From the NCBI GenBank assembly GCA_028456385.1, contig JALNQF010000512.1:1-25292 (forward strand): DNA of 25,292 bases. Reading direction: 5' to 3'. The notes below the pieces were generated by a model. That model searched no databases. It was not told the DNA's origin and was given only the letters and a program-made list of their open reading frames with translations. The stretch is from Ophiosphaerella korrae (Eukaryota > Ascomycota > Dothideomycetes > Pleosporales > Phaeosphaeriaceae). How positions within the stretch are numbered: the stretch's first letter is position 1; the number at the start of each line of letters is the position of its first letter. The position numbers and the translations under genes were made by a program. This document shows, in pieces, positions 11,794-21,959 of the stretch.

Positions 11794-12203
11794 TATTATT
11801 AACTATAAGTACTTGTCTAGGAGTTAGTAGATTAAGAGATAATAATAAAGCTTATATTAAGATCTATAATAACTATAAATAATAGAAGATATTTTATAAC
11901 TATCTTATATTAGCGTTCTATAGTTAAAGGATTAAATTACTAATACTATCTTAATAATATATATTACTACTAATTATATACTTACTATAATCTATTAATT
12001 TATAGTTACTAAGACTAATAGATTATAGATTATCTTAATCTATAATCTATTAATACTAAGAGTTTTTAGATTATAGATTACCTTAAGTATCCTAATTATA
12101 TATAGCCTCCTAATTAAGTTTATATTCTTTAAGGTTATATAAGTCTAAGTTAATTATTATAAGGCTAATTAGTTCTATCTATAGTTCTCTTATTACTATT
12201 ATA
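11794..12203 (-). repeat. 3' LTR of copy B (about 410 bp)
   Basis: Reverse-complement match to the copy D LTR (11296-11713) and the copy C LTR (15595-15951). Ends are TATAATAG...TTAATAATA in minus orientation (TG...CA mutated). It is longer than the C LTR because of extra AATCTATAATCTATT-type repeats. Confidence 0.82.
12016..12052. repeat. 17-bp perfect inverted repeat in copy B LTR
   Basis: Arms TAATAGATTATAGATTA (12016-12032) and its exact complement (12036-12052) flank a 3-base loop TCT. Further copies of the same motif lie nearby (about 11990 and 12068), and copy C has fewer. Copy-number change of this motif explains much of the LTR length variation. Confidence 0.85.
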
Positions 12204-12575
12204 ATACTATCTCTTCTTTTAGATAGGTTCTTATTTATCTATCCTAGAGCTAAAGTTATTAATCTACTTTCTTTATTAATTTATAGTTCTTTATTACTCT
12301 CTATAGTTATTTTATCTATATATTATTACTACTTTCTTACTAATTACGTATTACGTAATAGTATTAAGATATTTCTTTATTCTTGTTATACTTCTCTTAA
12401 GTTAAACTTTAAGTCTTTTCTTTATATTATTTCTATAAATAATAGTAGAGCTTATAAGGTATATATTTATATAAATATACGTAGTTCTTATAATATATCT
12501 AGTATCTCTCTTTCTAAGTATATATTTATTATACTTATTCTTATGTCTAGACTTAATAATAATAGGGAGAGCTAT
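12114..12575 (+). other. 154-codon stop-free frame across LTR and tail of copy B
   Basis: Plus-strand codons starting at 12114 run to a TAA at 12576 without a stop, unusual here because TAA and TAG are very common elsewhere. The frame crosses the boundary between the 3' LTR and the internal region, includes an ATG at 12543, and is rich in Ser, Leu and Ile. The plus strand is locally pyrimidine-rich (polypurine tract on the other strand), which reduces stops by composition alone. No protein family was recognised, and coding is doubtful. Confidence 0.25.
12204..12226 (-). other. Polypurine tract of copy B
   Basis: On the minus strand this is a purine-rich run, AAAAGAAGAGATAG, followed by TAT, immediately upstream of the LTR start. 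It is the expected plus-strand priming site. Confidence 0.65.
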
Positions 12576-12913
12576 TAACTAGACTTAAAACAAATTACTA
12601 TCTTAAATTATAGAGGCTAAAGCTAAGTATAAATAGATCTAAGAGCTTACGTAAAGTAAGCTAGTAAAGAATTAAACTTATCTATCTTATCTTTATAAAA
12701 TAAAAGTACTAAATAATAAAAAGTTAGCTATATAGTTAGTAGCTCTAAAAGCTAAGCTAGACTTAGATAAAGTGTTTAGTATTATTATAGTAAGTCCTAT
12801 ATTAGATAATCCTATTATCTCTCTATCTAGTAGTAGTAATATTAGTTCTCTTAGTTTACTACTAAGCGTTCTAGAGAGTTTTAACTTTAGAAGTCTTCTA
12901 GTTTCTTAGAGTA
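12541..12913 (+). pseudogene. Candidate antisense reading frame in copy B tail region
   Basis: It lies between the chromodomain end and the 3' LTR, opposite to pol. Read with TAA/TAG as former Gln, it gives a charged, helix-like segment (EAKAKYKQIQELTQSKL), then LVALKAKLDLDKVF, then a Ser-rich stretch. The last roughly 57 codons have no stop. Its position matches the candidate antisense frame of family E (17091-17520), and both contain a Glu/Lys/Leu-rich segment followed by Ser/Thr-rich sequence. I did not detect clear sequence homology between the two. Copies A and C do not cover this region, so conservation cannot be tested here. Confidence 0.33.
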
Positions 12914-15463
12914 GTTAAAGTTATCTTTTAGTTCTTATATTTTTTCCTATAGTTACCTTTTCTTATCTATACCTATCTATTCTACTAAGTAGTAGTTTTT
13001 TCTATTATAGAATTAGTACTATAAAATTTCTTTAACTTCTTATTCTTCTTATTTACTATACGTGTCTACTTTATATACTAGTAGTTCTACTTCTTATAGT
13101 ACCTATTCTAGTAGAGCTATATAAAATATTAGGTATATCTTTATCTTATTTAGTAGCTTTAGTTTAAATATAACTAGTATTACTTCCTTTTCTATTTTAT
13201 ATAGTCTTATTTTAACGTAGTCTAATTTTAAATTTAGTTATTTACTCTTAATATTCTTTTATACTAACTATACTTTTTCTTTCTCTTTAAATTAAGGTCT
13301 CTCTTTATACTTTTTATTATAGTACTTTACTATCTAATTATATAGAAATTCTATATCTTATCTTAGTTAGTTATATATATCTTTAAGTCTATTAGCGAAG
13401 TTTTCTTCTCTTAGAGACTAAGATATCTAATTTCTTAGTATTTAGTATATATTAGGTTTAAATCTATAGTTTATAAAGAAAAGTAATACTTTTATTACTA
13501 TATTTTTTATACTATTATATACTAACTATACTATAGGTAATAGCTATACCTAGTTATTCTAGTTATAGTTAAAGTAGTATCTTAAGTATTACTCTACTAT
13601 CTAATTTATTTATTCTAATTATTTATCTATTTATAGATAATATACTATAAATATTGTATATTATATTCTTAATTACGCTACTATTATTCTCTATAATTTT
13701 AATATAAATCTTATATCTCTATCTATAATAATTTTATCTAGTAGTCTATATTAACTAATTACTATTCTTAGAACTTAGTATATAGTAACTTCTATCCTAC
13801 TTTTTTCTTTATATAGTCTAAAGTATATATACTTTATTAGTTTATCTACTATTATTAAAATTCTATTATATTTAACTTCTAATATTAAGTTCTTAGACTT
13901 AAGTAACTTTATAATAAAGTCTATTATAATAACTCTTTATAGTTATTCTAGTACTTCTACTAGTTATAATATTCTATATAGTATATATCTACTATATTTA
14001 TTTTTCTAATATTCTATATAGTCTTATAGTACTTCTATTACTAATTATCTTACTTTTAGAATATAATATTCTTATAGTAGTCTATCTAATATTTTTTTAA
14101 TACTTTAGTAACTATATACTAGTAATTTATAGAATTATCTTATAAATTCCCTTTAAATCTTCTTTAGAATATATATTCTTCTATAGGCTTATATAAATCT
14201 TTTTTAGATTTCTAGTTTTTTTATTTTTTTAGTTACTTTTTATATTATTCTTTAAATCTATTTATCTAACTTACTACTTATTCTTTTAAGTATTATAGCT
14301 ATCTTAAGTATATTTAGGATTAAGTATCTTTTTTTATTTTTAACTAGAACTATACTAGTAGTACTTACTTCTTTTTATAAGTTTAGTCTTTTACTAAAAG
14401 TATTTATAAATTAGTTATCTTTTCTTTTTATATATATAATTTCTATATTAAATATTAATAGGAATTCTTACTATCTTATATAGTATTATAATAATTTTTT
14501 ATTTATTATAAATTCTATAAAATTCTTATAGTCTATATAAACTTTTATCTAATACTTTATACTTTATAGGTATACTTTCTATTATTTAAATACTTTATAG
14601 ATTACTAGTATCTTTTTATTATAGATTAAGTAGTTAAGTTCTACTATTTTTATTTTTTTAGAGAAGTATTTAACTAAGTATTTTTTTTTAGTTTCTAGGT
14701 CCTCTTATATTAGTACTATTTTATAGACTAAGTTAGATACGTTTATTTTTACTATTACTAGTAAGTCTAGGTTATATATTCTAATAACTAAGTTTTTTAT
14801 AAACTTCTTCTTAATTTTATTAAATACTTTCTTATATTCTTTTATCTATTTAAATAGTATATCCTTTTTTATAAGTTTTATTATTAGTTCTATATCTTTA
14901 AACTATTTTACTATTAACTTTTTATAGAAGTTAGCTAGCTTATAAAATTATTATACTTCTTTTAGGTTTTTTAGTATTAGCTATTTATTAATTAATCTAA
15001 TCTTTTCTAAGTTAATTTTAATTTTTCTTAGTTTAATAATAAATCCTAGAAAGTCTATTTCTTTTATATAGAACTTATATTTTCTTATCTTAAGAAATAA
15101 TTTATTTTCTACTAGTTTTTTTAATACTTTATATACGTATTATATTTATTTTTCTTCTATTTCTAAAAATTTAAAGATATTATCTAAGTATATAAATATA
15201 AATACGTTTAAGTACTCTTTTAGTACTATATTAATTCTTTTCTAGAATACTACTAGTATATTTATTAAGCTAAATAGTATAACTAGGTATTTATATAGTC
15301 TATACTATATTCTAAATACTATTTTCTACTTATTACTTTCTTTAATCTTAATCTAGTAGTAAGTATTTTAGATATTTAGCTTAGTAAAGATCTTTACTCT
15401 TTATAGTTTATCTTATATTTTATCTATTTATAGTAGTAGGTATTAGTTTTTATTTATAATTAC
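12880..15463 (-). pseudogene. pol: Copy B pol: partial RT, RNase H, integrase, chromodomain (RIP-degraded)
   Basis: Minus-strand Ty3/gypsy Pol, one frame throughout. RT is truncated at 15463, with YLDN (from YLDD) at 15179-15190; RNase H is at about 14440-14690; the integrase HHCC domain at about 13985-14150 contains an IEYQKNK motif (family C..CQKNK). The integrase core is at about 13450-13950, with IIDRD at 13715 onward and a degraded HPQTDGQTE motif at about 13615-13660. The chromodomain at about 12895-13066 has the YYLVEQ.G core of the usual YLVKWKGY. Stops are TAA/TAG at Gln/Trp positions. It keeps one T (near 14659) that copy A lacks, and its frame is unbroken there. The terminator is unclear, so the left end is approximate. 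Confidence 0.9.
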
Positions 15464-15594
15464 TATAATAAAGTATTACTTAAGTTAACTTCTTAATACT
15501 TTAAAAGTATTACTAGATTATAGAGTAATAATAAAAGCTTATATTTTAATCTATAATAACTATAAATAATAGAAGATATTTTATATATTATAAG
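15464..15594 (-). repeat. Leader and truncated 5' LTR of copy B
   Basis: About 15464-15479 resembles the pre-gag leader. From 15480 to 15594 the sequence is the reverse complement of the LTR 3' end (compare 15830-15951 and 11794-11905). It breaks off where copy C starts. Confidence 0.65.
15590..15594. repeat. Putative target-site duplication ATAAG, left of copy C
   Basis: The five bases directly left of the TG start of the copy C LTR. The mate would lie beyond the right edge, so this is only a prediction. Confidence 0.4.
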
Positions 15595-15951
15595 TGTAAT
15601 AGAAAGTATTAAGATAGAGCTAATTAGCCTTAACCTAGAAGCTAACAAAGTATAAGACGAGTAAGGTAGTAACCTCGATTAAGAGACTATATATAACTAG
15701 GATACCTAGGCTAATCTATAATCTATAGACTCTTAGTAACTATAGATTATAGATTATAATAAGTATATAGTTAGTAGAATACATATCCTTAGGATAATAT
15801 TAGTAATTTAATTCTTTAACTATAGAATACTAATACAAGATAGTTATAAAATATCTTCTATTGTTTATAAGTTATTATAGATTATAACTTAAGCTTTTAC
15901 TATTAACTCTTAATCTACTAGTACTTATTAGGTACTAGGAAGTTAACCTTA
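15595..15951 (+). repeat. 5' LTR of family H copy C (about 357 bp)
   Basis: It starts with an intact TG (TGTAATAG) and matches the B and D LTRs. It is shorter than B because it has fewer AATCTATAATCTA motifs. The 3' end is placed by alignment with B and D (GTTAACCTTA versus GTTAATAACA) and may be off by a few bases. The primer-binding site just downstream was not identified with a particular tRNA. Confidence 0.75.
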
Positions 15952-15965
15952 GTAATACCTAATAA

Positions 15966-16440
15966 CACCTTACTAATCTAGTTATTACGAGAAGTAAAGT
16001 ATAAGTAGCGTATAGTCTAGCTAATATAATAGTAGAAAGTTTAACTAAAATAAGTAAAGCCTCTAAGAGTAGTTATAAGTCTAATAGTACTATATAGGAA
16101 ATAATTAAGGACTAAATTAATAATTTAATCTTAGATAAAAAAGATATAAAAATAGTAATTAATACTTTAGAAATATAGAATAAGAAACTACAAGATTACG
16201 TAAAGTAGAATAAAGTATAGATTAAAGTTATTATTAAAGGTTAGAATTAGATAGAACTAATTATATAACGTCTAGTAATAAGTATAATAAAGAAACTACT
16301 TAAGATACTTATTTTTAAGAAGTTTAATAGAATAAAGGAAAAACTAAGACCTTTTATTACTTTAGTATAACTCTAGATAGATATACAAGTACTATACTTT
16401 AATATAGAAGAAAAGAAAGTAATATATATTAAGTTATACC
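15966..16440 (+). pseudogene. gag: Family H copy C gag, 5' part (RIP-degraded)
   Basis: N-terminal part of Gag on the plus strand. It continues at 23264 after removal of E2 and one copy of the ATACC duplication, with the frame preserved. It reads through helical, Lys/Glu-rich sequence into the capsid motif that ends here at VIYIKLY and continues with LKED on the other side of E2. The same sequence is found inverted in copy A (10830-11275). The start codon is not identifiable, so the left end is approximate. TAA/TAG codons stand at former Gln/Trp. Confidence 0.82.
16436..16440. repeat. Target-site duplication ATACC, left of E2
   Basis: ATACC here and at 23259-23263 flank E2 exactly. Confidence 0.95.
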
Positions 16441-16882
16441 TATTAAGTCCTTAGAACTAGTAAAGGTAACGAGGGCAAGTAGGCTTCTATAAGACGGGCG
16501 AGGTTAATAAATAAGTTAGTTACTTAACTTAATTAATAGTTAGCTCTTATTAGAGTATTACGAGGTATATAAGTATTAATAGGTAGATAAGAATCTAATT
16601 AAAGTATTAGTTGTAATACTCTATTAGGATAAGAAGTAAAGAAGAGATTAAATACAATAGTCTATAAAGGTCTATTAACGTTCCTATATACTTACTATCT
16701 AGTATTTATTTCTAAGCGCTTACTCTAGAGCGTTCGCTCTAGAGCGCTTATTCTAGAGCGTTTACTCTAGAGCGTTCGCTCTAGAGCGTTTACTACTAAA
16801 TAGTTACGTATTCTACTACGCTGTATTACCTAGCCTAATCGCGTACAATACAACAGCTTACCTACTACTTAGTATCGTAACA
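16441..16882 (-). repeat. E2 3' LTR (442 bp)
   Basis: Pairs with 22817-23258. In minus orientation it starts TGTTACGATACTAAG and ends CTTAATA (CA mutated). Internal 14-bp repeats are at 16725-16794. Confidence 0.96.
16725..16794. repeat. 14-bp tandem repeat x5 in E2 3' LTR
   Basis: CTAGAGCG cores start at 16725, 16739, 16753, 16767 and 16781. The spacers alternate between TTCGCT, CTTATT and TTTACT. CGCTCTAGAGCG is a perfect palindrome formed where TTCGCT meets the next unit. The array keeps CpG, which suggests RIP here spares CpG relative to CpA. Confidence 0.92.
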
Positions 16883-16900
16883 CTATCCCCCTTTCTTACG
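16883..16900 (-). other. Polypurine tract of E2
   Basis: Minus strand CGTAAGAAAGGGGGATAG, directly upstream of the TG of the 3' LTR. Confidence 0.85.
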
Positions 16901-17090
16901 CTAGGTCTATCCTTAAGCCTAGGCCTCTATTAGCTAGGTCTAGCTTATAAGTAGTTTACCCTACCTTCTAGTTAAAAACTATCCTACTATAATATTACCT
17001 CTCTTGTAGTCTTATAGACTTTATCTCTTATTAGAAATCCTTACTATAAACTATATTTCTAAAATACCTTATCTATATTACTCTCTCTTA

Positions 17091-17520
17091 AGTATTCTTT
17101 ATTTTATTATACTAGATTCTACTCTAAAGTATACTAAGTATACTTATATAGGGCGTCTCTATATTAGTATAACCTAAGAGTCTCTTAATTAAACTTGTAA
17201 AGAGTTTTATAAAAAAGTTAATAATAATAAAAAACTTCTTACTATTATTATTACTTATTTACTACGTAATAAGAAAATATTAAAATCTACTAAAGAGCGT
17301 ACTTACTACAAGGCCTTGTACCTAGCGTTAGAGTTAGAGTAAGAAAGTAATAAGGTCTTAGCGTAAGTTCTTAACTATTCTACTACTACTATCAATATCG
17401 CCTCTTCTCTTACTATCTAGTCTACTATTAGCTTATTAGACGAGTTTGTTATAACTAAGGGCGCTTTATAGGCTCTGCGCAGTTAGGTTTATTATAGAAC
17501 TTTCTTCTACTAATATATCT
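17091..17520 (+). pseudogene. Candidate antisense reading frame in E2 tail region
   Basis: The roughly 0.65 kb between the chromodomain and the polypurine tract is longer than expected, since chromovirus pol usually ends near the 3' LTR. On the plus strand, codons in phase with 17196 read, with stops as former Gln, CKEFYKKVNNNKK, then STKERTYYKALYLALELE, then a Ser/Thr-rich part, LLDEFVITKGALQALRS, and a hydrophobic end. About seven TAA/TAG occur in 110 codons, close to chance in this composition. On the minus strand stops become dense from about 17445 leftwards and include a TGA. No homology was recognised. An untranslated tail or antisense transcript region is the alternative. Confidence 0.35.
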
Positions 17521-17549
17521 ATTATATCTTAGCTATAGCTTTGTATATC

Positions 17550-20500
17550 CTATATATCCTAGTATATTATACTTACTTCTTACTTTCTTAAGCATCTACT
17601 AATAATTCTATAGATTAGCTTTAGGTTCCTATATATTTTTGCTCGCTAGGTAGCCTTTTTATTTTACTAGCTACTCTTAGAGAAACTATATACTTTAGAA
17701 GGCGTTGCGTCCTATTTCTTAATATCCTTATAGGTCTTCGACTTCGAACTTGTTGTCCTCCTCCTTCTAATATTAGAATTATCGCTATACTAGTGTTTTT
17801 AACTTAGCTAGTTCTAGTAGGCTTATATAGAACTTAGGGTATACCTTAGCGTTCTTAGGTAGTTCTAGTGTTTTTGTTACTAGCCTATTATCTTCTTTAA
17901 CTAAAAATAGTCTAACCTTAACGTAGTCTAGTCCTTTACTAAGTTACTTTGTTCGTAGATTCCTAGTATAAAGATACGCTTTATCCCTTTCTTTTAGCTA
18001 AAGTACTGTTTTTTGTTTTTAATTAATATATAAAATACTTTGTTTCTAAGCTTTCTTTAGTTTTTTCTTTATCTTGTTATAGAGTTCTCGCATATCTTCT
18101 ATTCTAACTAATACTACCTCTATCTTAGGTCCTAGTAGTGTTCTCTTAAATAAATTAGGGTATATCCTATAGTTTATAAAATATAGTATTTTACCTATTA
18201 CTTCTAAGTACTTGTTATTGTACGCTAACTATACTATAAGTAATAGTAATACCTAATTATTCTACTTCTAGTTACTATAAATCCTTAGGTATATCTTTAA
18301 TGTCCTATTAGTCTATTCTATCTATCTATCTATCTATAGATAATAGGCTGTTAATAGCTTTCTTTTTGTCCCTATTACTATAAGTAGCGTTGTCTAGTAA
18401 TTAGACGTAAAAAGCTTATCTCTATTACTAATAATACTCTTTAGTATCCTATATCTTTATATTAGCACGTCTAGTAGTACGTGTCCTAGCTAATCTACTG
18501 TATAGTTACTTTAGAATTTCTCTATCTTAGCGTATTTCGTAAATTAGTCTATAATTACTATTATTATATTGTATCCTATTCCTATTACTAGGTTCTTTAA
18601 TATTAGTAGTCCCGTAATAAAGTCTATTACAACGTCTATCTATAGTTCTTCTAGTATCTTAATTACTTATATTTCTCTATAAAGTATATATATCTTGTAC
18701 TTGTTCTTCTAGTAATCTATATATTCCTTAATAAACTACGTTACTTTCTCCTTTATCTTACTAAATCTATAGTTCCTCTAGATTAGTTCTATAGTTCGTG
18801 CGATCTCTAGGTACCTATATACTAGGTTGTTATAGTATTATTATATAATTACTTCTTATAATTCTTCTAGAACCTTATTTGTAATCTTAACTAGGTTGTT
18901 AATCTCTTACTCCTCTACTAGTCGTGTATTTAGTACTAGGTATCCTTATCTATTGTTCTAGAGTATAGCTTCTTCTACTACTTATCTCTTCTCTACGATA
19001 TTATATCTTTAGCTAAGCGCGTCTACTTAGCTATTTTCCTTACTTAGTATATACTAAATCTTAAATTTATACTATCCTAGCTATTCTAACTATTGTATCT
19101 ATCTATCCTTTAACTTCTTACTTGTTAGGAAGTATATTAGGTTCTTGTAATCTATCTTAACAATTACTTCTATTACACTTTTAGCGTATACTCTCTAATA
19201 TTTAAGCGTATTAACTATCGCAAGTAGCTCCTTATTATATACGTCGTATCTTTCTTCTTACTCTATAAACTTCCCTAAATAGTATATAATTAGATACTAT
19301 TTCCCTTTATACTCTTATAGCGCTATTACTCTATAAGCTAGATTAGATATATCTATCTTAATTACTAGGGTCTTATTACTATAAAATTACTTTAAAACTA
19401 GTAGTATAATATAGGCTTACTTAAGTTCTTTATAAGCTTATTTCTACTCTACTCTCTATTCTTATATTATATCTTTTCTTATAAGCTTTATAAGTAGTAG
19501 TACCTTCTTTAAAAATCTCTCTATAAAGTATTAGTTAAAGTTAATAAATCCTAGGAACAATTATACGTCCTTAACTATCTTAGGTTCCTTCTATTCTTCT
19601 ACTACTTTAATCTTTTCTTAGCTTATCTTAACTTTATTAATGCCTATCGTATATCCTAAAAACTCTACTTCTATCTTATACTATTTGCACTTTTTTAGCT
19701 TTAGTTGTAGGTTATATTAGTCTAAGTACTATAGTACTATTATTACTTACTCTACGTGCTCGCCTTCTTCTTTAGAATATATTAGTATATCGTCTAGGTA
19801 GGCTATAATAAACTTATCTAAGTATTCTTGTAATATATTATTAATTAGTCTTTAGAACGTTGCTAGTATATTTATTAGTCTAAAGGGCATTACTATATAT
19901 TTATAATATCTATAGTATATTTAGAACGCTATCTTTTACTCTTTACCTACCTTAATTTATATTAAGTAGTATCTATCCTTTAGGTCTAGCTTTGTAAAAA
20001 TCTTTACTCTACTTAGCCTATCTTAGAGTTTATCTATATTTAGTAGTAGGTATTAGTCCTTTACTATAATATCGTTTAGCTTTTAGTAGTCTACGCATAT
20101 CCTTAGTAGTCTCTTCTTCTTTAGTATAAAGAGAATTAGGAATCCTACTAATAATAAGGATTCTTGTATATATCCTTTCTTTAGGTCTTAGTTTAGTCTT
20201 TCTTAGAGTATTACTAATTTACTCTCTATTAATTAGTAAATAGGCCTAAAAGGTAGCTCCTTTCCTTCCTATAACTTAATCGTACAGTCTTAGGGTTAGT
20301 ACTTAGGTAATACTAGTATATCTATCTCTTCCGCGAACAAGTAGCTAAACTTCTTATATTATTCTAGGATCTTAAGAGTTACGCGTTGCTCCTCTACTCC
20401 TACTTCTTAGCCTAGTGCCCTACTAGTACTTATAGAGTTACTTATTTTCTCTTAATAAGTTGCTATTAAAGCTACTATCTTGTATAGTACCTTCTTATCT

Positions 20501-21250
20501 ACTATTAAACGCTACTAATACGTAGGCTTAGATCTACATACGTCTTTATAGTTATTAAATAAAAGGTTCTAGTTTTTCTAATTAACTTTAGGATTAAACT
20601 CTTATAGCTATAGGAGTCCTAGTATAATATCTTTGTTAGCTAAAACTAATACGTCTAGAGTAATCCTTATACTATATCCTTAAATAATAATCTCTATAGT
20701 TACTTCGTTACTAACTATTAGGTTTCCTAGTATTAGTTGTCTATTCGCGACATAGATTAGATATAGTATCTTCTTTACTTATAGTTTAAGTCCTACTTAT
20801 TCTACTACTTTAGGTATAATTAGGTTTATAAATAACCCTAAATCTACTAATACCTTTATTCTTTCTCCTCCTATCTTTACTAAGAGTTTAATAAGTCTTT
20901 TAGTATTAATAGTATTATAGCTTCTAGATATATATCTAGTATTAGCTATTTACCTAAAAAAAACTTAATCTTGTAATCTTTGTTCGTCCTTTACTAGAAT
21001 CCTTATAGTGTCTTAATCTCTCTATAGCGTTTATACTTTTCTAGCGTATAGGTTTACTAAAATAGGTTAATATATTAGTTATTTACAAGTATCTTACTTG
21101 TATTTATATCTTCCTTAGTTATACCTAAAAAGTACTTAGCTTCTTACTTATCCTATAGGTATCGTTTACATTTATTATTTATGCACTCTTCTTAGTTCTA
21201 TTTATATCTAGATCTCCTATAAGGGAAATATCTAGATCCTATCTTATTAG
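17550..21250 (-). pseudogene. pol: E2 pol: protease, RT, RNase H, integrase, chromodomain (RIP-degraded)
   Basis: Minus-strand Pol with all domains in one frame. Retropepsin: LVDLGLFINLI, with DLGL (DSG-type site) at 20833-20844, and ILGLL.L at about 20640. RT at about 19750-20320: ICVDY.KLND, then FTKLDLKD, then YLDDILIYS with the catalytic YLDD at 19789-19800, then EFLGY. RNase H at about 19095-19260: YDVYNKELLAIV and IDYKNLIYF. Integrase HHCC at about 18690-18860, ending DYQKNK; core first Asp in VIDFITGL (about 18625), second in NRDKLFTSNY, then a degraded HPQTDGQTE at about 18310-18345, then LAYNN. Chromodomain at 17590-17757, with LVKQKGYLAS. Ends are approximate: mutated stops hide the true terminator, and the gag/pol boundary lies somewhere in 20900-21960. 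Confidence 0.93.
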
Positions 21251-21959
21251 AATAGTAAGTAAGGTAGTTATTATAGTAACATCCTATCTATAATAGTAGT
21301 AGATAGTTTAGGTTACGTAGGTATAGCTAGTATTATAGTTCTTGTATTAACACTAGATTTATAATAATTAGCGCCTAATTATTATTTATATATAATAGTT
21401 CGTGTTATTAAGTCTACCTTACTTTGTATATCTAGCGTTTCTCGTCTTACTATTCTTTTACTAAGTAGTAGCTATCTACTAGTCTCTAGATTTCTTTTAT
21501 AAATCTATCTTATACTTTAGTATTCTCTTACCTTAGCTCTAGTATTCTAGGTACTATTTTATATTTAGAGGTCTTAGGCTCTTAGTTTTCTTTCCTATTC
21601 TCGTCTTAGGCTATATATACCTACCTTCCTAGATATAGCGTTGTCTTGCGCCTATACTCTACCCTTCTCTAGCATAGCTAAAGGTATTCTAAGGTGTCTA
21701 TCTTAGCGTACTTCTACTTTAGCTAATACCTCTTTACGTAGCTTTACTCTCTTAGTAGTATATTTATAGCTTCTACTTTATTATCTATTATAAAGTTACT
21801 TAGCTTTATAGTAATCTTGTAGTAGTTGTATTTCTTACTTATATCCTACTACTAGAGGTTCGTAGTCTTATAATCTCTCTTCTCCTAGCTTCTTCTAGGG
21901 ATTACTTCCTATTCTTCCTCTCTATCTTTATCTTACCTCTTAAGTATATTAATTTATTA

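Larger units (their letters stand above)
11794..15594 (-). mobile_element. Family H copy B: internally deleted chromovirus
   Basis: A minus-strand element with a 3' LTR (11794-12203), polypurine tract, tail region, chromodomain, integrase, RNase H and the 3' part of RT up to 15463. Homology to copy A then stops abruptly and resumes with leader and the end of a minus-oriented LTR (15464-15594). About 3 kb (gag, protease and the RT N-terminal half) is therefore missing. The 5' LTR fragment is interrupted at 15595 by copy C. The left flank TCTCC (11789-11793) would be its target duplication; the mate is not in the window. Confidence 0.75.

Noticed and set aside
15952..15975. Primer-binding sites after the LTRs of C, D, E1 and E2
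   Set aside because: No stretch convincingly complements a tRNA 3' end that I can name; RIP may have altered it. Left unannotated.
18316..18346. TCTA microsatellite, also at about 3638-3665
   Set aside because: It lies exactly over the integrase HPQTDGQTE-type motif on the minus strand; RIP of those codons turns them into ATAGAT-like repeats. It is coding debris, not a microsatellite.
21140..21185. Second zinc-knuckle-like CKRY...DK..EAKY in E2
   Set aside because: Cys spacing fits CX2C, but the position needed for His is TAA (former Gln), and the E1 copy does not restore it. Not called.
21759..21794. Possible earlier protease motif FIIDNKVEA in E2
   Set aside because: The better retropepsin is at 20833-20844, followed by the expected ILG motif and RT in the same frame. 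Two proteases are unlikely.
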